In this document: positions 1 to 9,204 of the stretch, in pieces
Layout: every line of letters starts with the position of its first letter
How positions within the stretch are numbered: the stretch's first letter is position 1
From: Parvularia atlantis
Taxonomy: Eukaryota; Opisthokonta; Rotosphaerida
Direction: 5' to 3'
NCBI GenBank assembly: GCA_943704415.1
Contig: CALSCO010001728.1
Location: 1-20,063 of the forward strand
DNA: 20,063 bases
The notes under the pieces: model-generated
What the model was told of the DNA's origin: nothing
The model's database searches: none
What the model saw: only the letters and a program-made list of their open reading frames with translations
Translations under genes and position numbers: made by a program

Positions 1-160
1 GTGTGCGTCAGGGCAACCGTCTGCGCCAGTTCAATGCCAACGCGGCCACGACGACGTACGCGCTGGTGGACACGCTGATGGTCACGCCGACCTGTCCGCC
101 TGATGTGTGCACGGCGACAGAGCTGTTGTGCCCGCCTCACAGACAGTCAGACAGGGCTGA
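1..160 (+). CDS. 3' end of an unidentified protein-coding gene (partial)
   Basis: The first 11 bases look like the tail of an intron ending in CAG. From position 12 one frame has almost only G or C in third positions (residues starting GNRLRQFNANAATTTY) up to about 104, which marks it as coding. An intron from 105 to 154 (donor gtgtgc, a ctcac element inside) would join it to GGC TGA, ending at 160. Other acceptors nearby reach the same TGA. The gene would converge on ATG5, whose stop lies 31 bases further on. The product is not recognised, and the last splice is inferred only from the style of the other introns. Confidence 0.4.
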
Positions 161-190
161 GGGGACAGCGAGGGCTACGAAGCGAGGCGG

Positions 191-1663
191 TCACCGTGCG
201 GGCGGGTCGAGTCGGCGCACAACGATGTGCAGGAAGTTGTCGGGGTGGCACATGTTGTCGCACAGCCACACCAGCGGCGTGTCCATTGCCGGCTTGACGC
301 CGTGGATGTACGCCTCGGCGAGGTCTAGCCCGGTCCCCCCTGCTGCCGCCGCGGCCTGGGGTGGCGTGGGCATGAGCGACGGCGCCACCTGCACGGGCGT
401 CGGTGCGTCGGCGGCGGCCGAGGCGGGCGTGCCGGCGCTGTTGGCAAGCAGCGTCAGCGTCAGCGTCAACGGCAGACGCGGCGCACCTCGTTGTTTCCCC
501 GTCGGCACCCTTTGTGCTGCTCGCGTCGCCGCCATCGTCGTTGTCGCCCTCGGCCGCGGCCGCGGCCTTCTTCACGACCGGCGCGGGGAACACGGGCGGC
601 GTGCCTGTCGCGCGCGGCTCAGCGGTCGCGACCGGGCCGGCGTCGCGGGCGCACCGGGCGGCGTCGGGAAGAGAGTCGGCACGCAGCGGCGCAGCACGTC
701 CAGCAGCTGCGTCAGGCGGTTGGTGAGGGTCTGGGGCGGGATGACGTCCTTCGCGGCGGAGGCGCGTGAGGGGCTGGCGTGTGACAGGTGCGGGCGCGGG
801 CGCACCTGGATCACGCTCCCGCCGTCGAGGTACACGCGCACGGGCAGCGCCTTGAAGCTCGTGACGCCGTCTGAGATGAGCTGCGAGTTGACGGCCCAGA
901 AGCGGTCAAACTGCTCTGTGTCGCGCCGGCGGGAGGCAGAGGCGCGTGAGCGATGGCGAGCGCGGCGGGCGGGGCGGCGCACGGGTCTTGAAGCCGTCCC
1001 ACAGCTGCAGCTGGTCGTTCTTGGTGAGCGAGACGATCTTCTTGGTCGAGCCGTTTTTGATGTAGTCGGTCTGAGCGCGGCGCGCGGGTCGGCCGGCCGC
1101 GTGGCGATGGCGCGCACAGTGAGAAAGGCGCGCCTGCTTGACCATCGAGAAGAAGTGGTTCTGCACGGCCTCGTCGCCGCCGAGGCGCACGAGCCGGTCG
1201 GCGGGGAAGTTGCGCAGGTGCACGTAGACGGTCCAGGGCAGGTGCGTCTGGCGCACGTGCAGGTCGAAGAGCACGCCAACGGGCGTGTGCCTGCGAGGCG
1301 GACGCGTCTGTCACGCGTCTGTCACGCCGCGTTCGCGCACACACCACTTGAGCGGCGCGTCGTTGCTCTCCAGCCACAGCTCGTCCGCGTCGGCGCCCTT
1401 GGCCGCGAACTCGGCAAAGTGCTGGCGTATCCGCTCGTCGATGTGCAGTGGGAAGAAGCTGCACCGCGGCAGGAGGAACTGCGGCGGCGGCGCGCGTCGA
1501 CGACGTGTTGATTTGCGCGCGAAAGCAGCAGCAGCGGCAGCGCTACACGCACGTAGAGCGGGTCTGGCTGCTTGAACGAGGCCATGTCGCTCGGCGACAG
1601 CAGCAGCACCACCGGCACCTTGCCGTCCCACACGGTCTTCGCCACGGCGCGGTCGAGCGGCAT
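191..1663 (-). CDS. ATG5: Autophagy protein ATG5, eight exons
   Basis: ATG5 receives the ubiquitin-like ATG12 and, with ATG16, acts as the E3-like complex that attaches ATG8 to lipid on the growing autophagosome. Exons on the - strand: 1663-1553, 1478-1345, 1290-1134, 1070-983, 915-806, 748-655, 604-487 and 437-191, giving 352 residues (human ATG5 has 275). Family landmarks appear in order: VWDGKVPV near the start, PLKWHTPVGVLFDL, LPWTVYVHLRNFP, HFFSMVKQTDYIK, QFDRFWAVNSQL, TPLVWL and HPDNFLHI near the end. K139 aligns with the human lysine conjugated to ATG12. The extra length is mainly an Ala/Asp/Pro-rich insert before the C-terminal ubiquitin-like fold. The third intron (1133-1071) begins with GC rather than GT; leaving it in would add 21 residues beside the acceptor lysine. 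The start is the first ATG in frame. Confidence 0.95.
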
Positions 1664-1797
1664 CCAGGAGGGGCGGCTACGTGCGAACTGTTTGCCAGCA
1701 GCAAGTTATGAGCCGGCGTACACAGCTGTCGCTCTTTCCGGCCGAACTCAGGCTCAGAGCAGAATCTGCAGCGCCCTCACACTGTACACGCGCAACT
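1664..1797 (-). other. Spacer between cryptochrome stop and ATG5 start
   Basis: These 134 bases must hold both the 3' end of the cryptochrome transcript and the promoter of ATG5. They are less GC-rich than the genes around them. I see no TATA box and no AATAAA signal. Confidence 0.4.
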
Positions 1798-3933
1798 TCA
1801 CGCGTCATCCTCGCGCGCGCGCTTCTTCTGCGCCGCCGCGTCCGCCCGCCCCTTCTCCAGCCAGATGTCCGCCGCTGCCGGCAGCAGCGTCGCGCACTGC
1901 GTCACGTCCGGCCGCGGCCCGGGCGGAAGCATCGGCCCGCGCGTCGTCGGGACGGGCAGCGTGAACTGCGAGCGCGTTTGCCTGCATGCGCACGAGGTGA
2001 GCAAGTGCGTACATGAGCGCGCACATACGTCAGACGCACGGCGTGGACGAGTTGAGCAGCATCGTGATCGACGGCAGCGGCGCCGACATGCGCGCGCGCC
2101 ACAGCTCGGCGGTCGATGGCTGGCGGTTGGACGAGAAGTCGCTCTCGTGCGACGGGCCAAACTTGAGGTAGGTGCTGCGGACACGGCGCGCCGCTTAGCA
2201 CGACCGGCGCACTGTACAGCGAGCGCGCGCGTGTGCGCACTTCTTCTTCTCGCGCTCGTAGTGCAGCTTCATCCGCGCGATGTTGACCTTGACCATCTGC
2301 TCGTGCTCGACGATCGGCACGGGGTAGTCGTCGCCGATGATGCACTTGGCGTCGCGCTGGACGCTCAGCGGTGCCTGCGAGCGGCGCGCACGTCAGCTCG
2401 TCAGCGCGCTGACGGCCGGCGCACCTTCCACGGGCAGTAGATGTACTCGTCCGGCATGTTCTTCAGCTGCGGCACAAAGTAGCGCACATACGTGCCCTTG
2501 GGATCGAACGACTTGGGGAAGTCGACGGGGCTGCGAGCGCGCGCGTGGTCAACCACGGAGCGCACACGCATGGCCACGCAGGAGGGCGACGCACTGGTAG
2601 ACCATCGAGCGCGCGCTGTCAAAGCCCGTGCCCGACTGCCACAGCCAGTTGGTGTTGTTGAGGCTGGCACCGGCCCGGTCAGCGACCGAGCGTCTGGAGC
2701 GCGGCCGCGTGCGCGCACCTCCAGTCGTGGTCGAGCAGGAAGTACTCAAACACGGTGCGGCCGTCCTCCCAGCTCAGCCAGAGGTCGCCGCGGGTGAGGA
2801 AGCACGCGACCGCGTGCCTCGACAGGCTGTGCAGCCACCCCCACGTGCGCTGCGCCCGGCTGGGTGAGCGCCCACCCCCGCACGCAGCAGCGACGCACCA
2901 GCTGGTTCATGCACGCGTCGATCCAGGGGTAGCCGGTTTGCCCGTTCTTCTGCGAGACGGGGACGGCGCGCGTGCGTTGGCACGAACGCTGCGCACATCA
3001 TGCACGCGGCCACGCACCCACGACTGCAGGAACGTGTTGTTCACGTCCCAGTCGATCTGCCGGCTGAGCGGGTTGCCCTTGACAAAGTCCATGTTCGGGA
3101 AGCTGTACGAGACCATGTAGAAGAACTCGCGCCAGTAGAGCTGGCTCATGAGCGAGACGTCGCTGGACCAGGGACGCTCGAGCTTGACGTGCGTCTCGTG
3201 CAGCGTTTTGTAATACGTCTGCAACGCGCCGCGCATCAGCCAGCGGCCGGCGGCGCAGTGCGGCAGCGAGGGAGCGAACGCGCCTTGGACGAGAGGCACC
3301 CGTAGCTGAGGTAGCATGAGAGCAGGCTCGTGTCCGGGTTGAGTGCAGTCGGGTTCGTCTGGCCCTTCTCGAACGCCTTGACGTAGTCCACGCTCCCGGC
3401 CGTCGCCTCGAGCCGCCGCAGAGCCTCAGTCTCGCCTGCCGGGGGGTGCGTCGCACGGAGTGTTGGCCGGGGAGCCATTTCCCGCGCAACGCAACGGCAC
3501 ACACACCGCCCTTGAAGATGATCGGCAGCAGCTCGCTCGTGTCCCACCCGAGCTCCTCGAGCGTTGGCACGCGGAACATGTCGTCGGGGATGTCGGCCAG
3601 GACGTTGAGCGTCTATGCGATCAGACGTGTTAGCTAGTGGCGCAGTGTGTGTGGCGCTGCGCGCTGCGGACTCGCACCGCCGGCGGGCGCGTCGGGCTCG
3701 GCGGCGGGCCGACGTTCTGCAGCAGCTTGATGAAGGACTTGATGTCGAGCGGGGCCGAGGGCTCCTGCTTCTGCAGCACGTTGATGTCGTACAGAGTGCT
3801 GTTGTAAAGGCACTCGAAGTGCACGCCGAGGGTCTTGCACGTCGCGCGCATGTTCTTCTCGCACGCGAGCGCCGACGGCTCGACGTCCTGCGGGCGCGTG
3901 GCGGCGGGGTCGCTCAGTGCACACGCGCGCAGG

Positions 3934-3970
<37 letters not shown>

Positions 3971-4534
3971 GCGCCTTGTCGGTGTAAATCGCGTTGATCC
4001 CGTGCTCTAGGACAAAGTTGGTGAGCAGGTCGACCGGGTTGCCGCGCAGGACAAACTGTGCGCCGCGTGCGCGCGCACGCGTGAGGACAGAGGGGGCGCC
4101 ACGAGGACGGGTGAGGCGCGCACCAGCCGCGCGCCGTACTGCCGCCGGAGGTTGCCGTTGAGGTCGTTGAGGGCGTCGAGCAGGAAGCGCGCGCGGTTGG
4201 CCGACATGCGCGCCGGGTTGTGGTGCACAGGGTCGATGATGTAGACCTGCGCACGAGGCGAGCCCCGCAGTGAGCGGCGACGTGCGGCGGCGCGTCCAGC
4301 GTCACGCACGGGGAAGACCACCTCGGCGTCGGAGGCGGCCGCGGCGAGGGTGCGGTTGTCGTTGAGGCGGAGGGCGCGGCGCAGCCAGCAGATGGAGCGG
4401 ACGCTGACGGGCGTGGACGATCCGTTCGTGCTCGAGTCGGTCGTGCGCGCGCCGTCGGCGGCGGCCGAGGACGGCGGCGCGGGCGAGCCGCTGCCGGCCG
4501 TGGTGGATGGCGAGGCGGCGGCGGCGTCGCTCAT
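1798..4534 (-). CDS. Animal-type cryptochrome / (6-4) photolyase homologue, 14 exons
   Basis: A flavoprotein of the cryptochrome/photolyase family. Exons on the - strand: 4534-4310, 4246-4124, 4055-3975, 3887-3678, 3612-3507, 3435-3284, 3218-3018, 2949-2899, 2849-2719, 2663-2595, 2530-2425, 2374-2241, 2174-2040 and 1981-1798; 635 residues. The N-terminal antenna-type Rossmann domain opens with [14 protein letters not shown]. The FAD domain shows [61 protein letters not shown] and [14 protein letters not shown], the pattern of the animal CRY/(6-4) branch. The Trp triad is present (W366, W410, W433, the last two 23 apart as in E. coli photolyase). The first of the two active-site His of (6-4) photolyases is Ser391; the second is His395. 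The tail of about 60 residues ends in a basic KKRAREDD-type stretch that could be a nuclear signal. Two introns have GC donors. Photoreceptor use is inferred. Confidence 0.93.
3936..3969. repeat. (GA)17 microsatellite inside a cryptochrome intron
   Basis: Seventeen perfect GA units. On the coding strand of the cryptochrome gene it is a (CT)17 tract lying just after the GC donor of intron 3974-3888. Length variation would not alter the protein. Confidence 0.95.
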
Positions 4535-4906
4535 CAGTCGCTGTTCTTTGCTGCTCGGCTTCTGCTGCAGCGCGCGCGCGCGCGGGGGTCAGCACACGGC
4601 GCGCGGTGCACGTGGCCGGAGAGGCGACGCGGCGGGGGAGGGCAGAGGTGAGGGCGAGGACAGACGGAGGGCCAACGGGCGACGCGAAAAAAGAGGAGCG
4701 AAGTGGGGTGTGGCACGAACGGCGCGCAAGGGCGCCTCGTGCGTCTCGCCCCCACGGCCACAGCGCGCGTGGGCCGCCCGCGGTGCGTGCGGCGGGGAGG
4801 CGGCGGCGCGAAGTGGCAGCGGCGAGGCGGCGCGGACTCAACACGTGCACTGAACGGCGTGAGTGAGCGGGAAGTGCGAGATCGGACTGCAGCGCGATCG
4901 GCGCTG
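4535..4906. promoter_or_regulatory. Divergent spacer between cryptochrome and RmlD-like gene
   Basis: A 372-base gap between two start codons facing away from each other, so it probably holds both promoters and 5' UTRs. It contains a short A-run (about 4686-4691) in otherwise very GC-rich DNA. Long frames cross it on both strands, but they have no recognisable content and are what GC-rich DNA gives by chance. I can name no specific binding site. Confidence 0.45.
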
Positions 4907-5895
4907 ATGCCGCATGTCATCGTCGGCGGTGACAGCCTTGTCGGCGCAGCCCTCGCAGCGCACCTGCGCACCGCCGACCCGGACGCGCGAGTGATAGCGA
5001 CGACGCGCCGTGCCGGGCCCGCGCCCGGTGCACCCGATGCGCCGCGCCTGGACCTCGCCGATCTCGTTAGCGCGGACGACGTCGCTTCGTGGGCAGGACG
5101 CGAGATCGCGGGGCGCCGCGGCGTCGATCTCGCGCGGCTGGACGGCGTGGTGCTGTGCGCGGCCGTGGCGCGGCTGGGCGACTGCGAGCGCGATCCGGCG
5201 GCGGCCCGCGCAGTCAACGTCGACGCGCCCGTGGCCCTCGCGACGCACTTCAGCCGCCTCGGCGTGCCCGTGCTCTTCTGCTCGTCCGACAAGGTTGTGG
5301 CGCGTGCGGCGTCGCGCTGCTGCCGCGCTATGGGGGGGCTCAGCATCGCGCGCAGGTGTACGACGGTACGCAGCCGCGCCGGCGCCGCACCGACCCGACC
5401 TGCCCGCGCACCGCGTACGGCCAGCAGAAGGCCGACGCCGAGGCGGCGCTGCTCGCGCTGCCGCACGTCGCCGTACTCCGCCTGAGCAAGGTCGTCTCGC
5501 CGCGCCTCGCGCTGCTGCAGGACTGGGCGCGGGCGCTCGCCGAAGGCACGCCGATCACGCCGTTCGCGGATCTCATGCTCGCACCCGTCCCCATCGAGCT
5601 CGTCGCGGCGACGATGTCGCGCATCCTCCAGCACGTCCGCGCCGGCGGGCCGCACCGCCTCTTCCAGCTCAGCGGGTCGGTCGACGTGGCCTACGCGGCG
5701 CTCGCGCAGACGATCTGCGCGCACATGGGCCGGCCCGCCGCGCTCATCCAGCCGCGGCCGGCGCCGCCCGTCCCGCCGCCCGTCCCGCACACGACGCTCG
5801 ATATGGCGCTCGAGCACGAGCTCTGGGACCTCGCGCCGCCCGACACGGACGCGACCATGGCCAAACTCGCCGCGGCGCTGCGTTTGCCCCTCTGA
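4907..5895 (+). CDS. RmlD-like NAD(P)-dependent sugar reductase / epimerase family protein, two exons
   Basis: Exons 4907-5293 and 5356-5895 join in phase to give 308 residues, the normal size for this family. The N-terminus has a Rossmann nucleotide-binding loop (VIVGGDSLVG, Gly at 7, 8 and 13). The active-site region reads SSDK then VYDGTQ across the intron, matching the S/T-D-x-V-F-D-G-T segment of dTDP-4-dehydrorhamnose reductases. The catalytic YxxxK is Y150-K154 (YGQQK). A cytosolic enzyme is expected, as there is no signal peptide. The family also includes MAT2B, the regulatory subunit of methionine adenosyltransferase; I cannot separate these roles from sequence alone. ATG 4907 is chosen because it starts directly on the first beta strand. 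The gene converges on the next one with 154 bases between stops. Confidence 0.88.
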
Positions 5896-6049
5896 CATGC
5901 TGGCCGCGCGCGACGATCACGGCCACAGAGGGAGAGACATGGAACAGCGGGGAAGCAGGGGATGGGGCTGCACACACGCGCACGGCGGGCACGCGCACTC
6001 GGGGCGGTCGTGCGCGCGCGCCGCGCGGCAGACAGGGGAGGCCGCCCGC
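5896..6049. other. Tail-to-tail spacer
   Basis: The 154 bases between two converging stop codons must contain both 3' ends. I see no repeat, hairpin or canonical poly(A) signal. Confidence 0.4.
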
Positions 6050-6525
6050 CTACTCAGACTTTGGCCGCGGTGTCGCCTGGCCCGAGCGGAACAGCAGCGT
6101 GCTCGTGCCCGGGTCCATGTAGGCCAGGGCCGAGACGGCCGAGACGAGCGTGACGAACATGAAGAGGGAGATGGCGATCATGATCCAGAAGATGGCCGCA
6201 ATGTCGTAGTACTGGCACATCTCGCCCGTGTACTGCGTGCTACACTTGCACCGGTAGCACTCAAACTGATCGGCCTGGCGCGCGCGCCGTTGAGCCCGGG
6301 CGGCGAGATCACCCGCACGCGCACGCACACACGCACCAGGTTGGCCTTGTAGAGCGCGCACGCGCCCTGCCCGCTGCACAAGGCGGTCGAGTTTTGGCAC
6401 GCGCCGAGCGAGCTGTAGCACGTGTACCGCTCGACGACGCCGCTGGACGGCGCGGCGGCGTGCGAGCAGGCCGCGAGGACCGCGAGGACCGCGATGACGG
6501 CGACGGCCGACCAGGCGAGCTTCAT
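6050..6525 (-). CDS. Small type I membrane protein: Cys-rich EGF-like ectodomain with ATP6AP2-like membrane segment and tail
   Basis: Exons 6525-6337 and 6274-6050 give 137 residues. Residues 1 to about 25 form a signal peptide (MKLAWSAVAVIAVLAVLAA, then Ala). The ectodomain holds about ten Cys, ending in CYRCKC and GEMC as in EGF-like modules. A single membrane segment spans about residues 88-114, followed by a short tail. The stretch WIMIA (93-97), then MDPG (116-119) and FR (125-126), recalls the end of the animal renin receptor ATP6AP2, a V-ATPase accessory subunit, which has WIMIA and MDPG in the same order. I therefore infer an endomembrane or V-ATPase-associated role. A Vps3844/DUF3844-type protein (EGF-like module plus C-terminal membrane helix) is the alternative. 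It is divergent from spermidine synthase, with 174 bases between starts. Confidence 0.7.
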
Positions 6526-6699
6526 CGGATGGGGGAGGTGGCGCGCCTGCGCAGCACACGCACGCACGCAGTCAGCACGCGCAGGCAGCGACCACGGCAC
6601 GGCGGGCGGCGGGGGCAGGCAGCCAGCAGCGGCGGCGCAGGCCACGTGAACGGAGCCGTGCGCCGAGCATAGGCGGATAAACGCCCCCGCCACACTGCA
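6526..6699. promoter_or_regulatory. Divergent spacer between membrane protein and spermidine synthase
   Basis: These 174 bases lie between two outward-facing start codons and must contain both promoters. They are rich in CACG/GCACG words. No TATA-like box is visible. Confidence 0.4.
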
Positions 6700-7790
6700 A
6701 TGGACCTCATCAAGCGCTCGGGGGCCACGTGGTTCACCGAGGCGTCGCCGCTCGCGCCGCACCAGGTCCGTCGCCGCCCGCCTTGTGCCGCACGCCCGCG
6801 CCTGCTGACGCCGCTGCAAGGGTCTGTCGATCGAGGTCGAGGAGGTGCTCGTCGATGCGCACTCCAAGTTCCAGCACGTGCAGGTGTTCCGGAGCAAAGC
6901 CTTCGGCACCGTGCTCGCGCTCGACGGCGCGATCCAGGTCACGGACGCGGACGAGTTTGCGTACCAGGAGATGATCGTGCACCTGCCTCTGTGCGCGCAC
7001 CCGGACCCGCGGCGGCTGCTGATCATCGGCGGCGGCGACGGCGGCGCGCTGCGCGAGGCCGTCAAGCACCCGGGCGTTGAGCGCATCGTGCTGTGCGAGA
7101 TCGACGAGGTTCGACGGCCGCGCACGCTTCATCCCCGGCGCGCCGCTCACCTGCGCACGCATTCAGATGGTCGTCGAGGTCAGCAAGAAGCACTTGCCCG
7201 CGCTCGCAGTCGGCTTCGACCACCCCAAGGTCGAGGTGGTCATCGGGGACGGCCTCGAGTACCTCAAGCGCCACGAGGACGCGTTCGACGTGATCATCAC
7301 CGACTCGTCCGACCCTGTAGGTGCGGCGCGGCGCGCGAGAGGGGAGGAGGCTGTGTGCACTCACGCGGCGCAGGCCCTGCCGAGCTCCTGTTCCAGCGCG
7401 AGTTCTACGAGCTCATGCGGCGCTCGCTGCGCGCGGACGGCATCATCTGCACCCAGGGCGAGTCGATGTACCTGCACCTACGCACGATCCAGAACGTCGT
7501 CGCGTTCAGCCGCGAGCTCTTCCCGGTCGTCAAGTACGCCTTTGCGACCATGCCGACGTACCCGGCCGGCCAGATCGGCTTCGTGCTCTGCAGCAAGAGC
7601 GCCGCGGTCGACCCGGCCGTGCCGCGGCGGTGAGTCGTGCCTCACGTGCGCGCTTGCGCTCGCGAGCTCATGTGCGCGCCGCAGAGCGCTGCCCGCGCAT
7701 GAGCAAGACGGGCTGCGGTACTACAGCGCGGCGGTGCATGCGGCGTCCTTCGTCCTGCCTGAGTTTGCACGGCGCGCGCTCGGGCTGTGA
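6700..7790 (+). CDS. Spermidine synthase, five exons
   Basis: Transfers aminopropyl from decarboxylated S-adenosylmethionine to putrescine in the cytosol. Exons 6700-6765, 6821-7108, 7167-7320, 7374-7629 and 7685-7790 give 289 residues, close to animal and fungal enzymes. Landmarks: WFTE at the start, YQEM (70-73), the nucleotide loop GGGDGG (92-97), CEID (114-117), the catalytic ITDSSDP with Asp164, QGES, PTYPAGQIGF, and the C-terminal YYSAAVHAASFVLPEFARRAL. Each splice restores a conserved block, for example DSSDPV-G-PAELLF across intron 7321-7373. Introns are 53 to 58 nt. Spermine synthase is less likely, since the length and close match follow the SRM/SPE3 form. Confidence 0.96.
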
Positions 7791-7825
7791 GCTTCTTTAT
7801 TTGGCCTTTTTTTGGCATCGCTGGC

Positions 7826-8002
7826 ATGATGCACATCGACGAGGCGCTCGCGGCGGCACCGCTCTGGAGGTCGCGGGGCCCGCTCGCGGCTGCGCAAGTG
7901 GCCGAGCTCGCTGCCGCGCTCGAGCACAAAACGACCCTGCGCGAGCAGTGCAGCGCACGCCGTCCTAACTCAAGCCACGTGCGTCTACACATCACATTGT
8001 AA
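7826..8002 (+). CDS. Small ORF of 58 codons, possible upstream exon of the FYVE gene
   Basis: It begins with two adjacent in-frame ATGs and ends in TAA at 8000-8002. Codons are G/C-ending as in real genes up to about 7950 (MMHIDEALAAAPLWRSRG...). The predicted peptide is Ala/Leu-rich and probably helical. No family is recognised. Splicing from 7978 to 8012 (33 nt removed) would join it in frame to the FYVE gene's first ATG, but 33 nt is below every other intron here. Donor 7901 is another in-frame choice. It may instead be 3' UTR of spermidine synthase. Confidence 0.25.
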   Translation: MMHIDEALAAAPLWRSRGPLAAAQVAELAAALEHKTTLREQCSARRPNSSHVRLHITL

Positions 8003-8029
8003 TTTGATCAGTACTCTTCACAAGTACAT

Positions 8030-9139
8030 ATGGAGTCGCCCGCGCATGTCGCGGACCAGCGCAGGTCCATGTGGGTCCCGGACGAGGACGCGCCGGCGTG
8101 CGCGCTGTGCCAGGTGCGGCGGGCGTTGAGTGGCCGGTGCTGCGCGGGCGGTCTGCTGACGCGCACGCCGCGCGCGACAGACCGAGTTCACGCTGATGAA
8201 CAGGTGCGCGACGGCGCGTTGCTGTTGCAGCGCGCTCACGAAACGCCCCGCTCGCCCGCCGTCCGCGCACGGCAGGCGACACCACTGCCGGCGGTGCCTC
8301 AAGGTGTTCTGCAACTCGTGCTCGGGCAAGCGCGAGCGCCTGCTCCTCTTCGGCTACGTGACCGAGCGCGTCCGCGTCTGCAACCTGTGCTACCCGGTGG
8401 CGCAGCGCGAGAACGAGTTTGAGGAGGTCCACCTCAGGCTGCTGACTGAGGGCGGCGTGTTCCACAAGCACCGCAAGCTGGGCAGGTGCGGCTGGCGTAG
8501 AGGCAAGGCGCACCGACTGACGTGCGACCGCGCCACGGCCAGCACCGTGCCGATCTTCATGGGCCTGGCCGCGCCCAAGAAGGAGCTCGAGTGGCGCTCG
8601 GTCGAGCTCGTGCAGAACCGCGCGCAGAACGTCGAGCGCATCCCCGTTGCGGCGATGACCAACATCATCGAGGTGCCGGGCAGTGACGTCGCGTTTGAGA
8701 TCGTCGCGGGCCAGCTCTCGATGCGGCTCGACGCGGGCAGGTGCCCCATCTGCGCGTGCGCCCCTGTGGCGGGCCGCTGCTGACACGGATGCGCTCGCAC
8801 GCACACGCACGATCAGCCCGCAGCATCGCAGCCAGTGGATCACAGCGCTACGGGAAGCGACGGCGCTGCTGCTGCGCAACCCGCGCGAGGAGATCGACAA
8901 CGCGCTCGTGCAGGAGTACAACGTGCGTGGCTGTGCGGCCCGGCGACCGCCATGTGCTCGCTCACTGCGACGCCCGCACGGGGCGCCTGCAGCGCGCCAA
9001 GCAGCTTGAGCAGCGCACGGCGCGCAAGATGAAGCGGCAGTCGACCGTCAGCAGCATCCGCGACCGGTACAGCAACGGTGGGAGCGGGAGTGACGGGGAA
9101 GCGGGGGCGAGTCCGCGGCCATCGAGCACAGCGGGGTGA
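8030..9139 (+). CDS. FYVE and PH domain protein, six exons
   Basis: A likely phosphoinositide-binding adaptor of endosomal membranes. Exons 8030-8113, 8181-8203, 8276-8485, 8543-8740, 8817-8922 and 8993-9139 give 255 residues. The FYVE zinc finger covers about residues 14-80, with all signature parts: WVPD (15-18), CALC, RRHHCRRC, CNSC, RVC and a last CNLC, making eight zinc ligands. FYVE fingers of this form bind PtdIns3P. A PH-like domain follows (about 88-200), ending in the typical Trp helix SQWITALREA. The tail is basic and Ser/Gly-rich. The second coding exon is only 23 nt, and its seven-odd residues are needed to space the first and second Cys pairs. Start ATG 8030 lies just after an unusually AT-rich stretch (about 7985-8029) that looks like 5' UTR or promoter. 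An upstream exon is possible. Confidence 0.9.
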
Positions 9140-9204
9140 GGGCTGTCACTTCGCCGATGTCCTGTTTTGCCTCGGACGGCCCTTGCGTGTGCGCGGACGG
9201 CACC

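Noticed and set aside
3-1511. 502-codon open frame on the + strand
   Set aside because: Only its first 30-odd codons look coding. The rest is antisense to the exons of ATG5 and has no recognisable content; stop-free frames are common in DNA this GC-rich.
3634-4305. Frame with a long Leu-Ser repeat
   Set aside because: The repeat is the (CT)17 tract of a cryptochrome intron read in another frame.
4534-5898. 454-codon frame on the - strand
   Set aside because: Antisense to the RmlD-like gene and its upstream spacer; Arg-rich composition with no family features.
7979-8011. 33-nt intron joining the small ORF to the FYVE gene
   Set aside because: In frame, but shorter than every other intron (minimum 47 nt), so not accepted as an exon junction.
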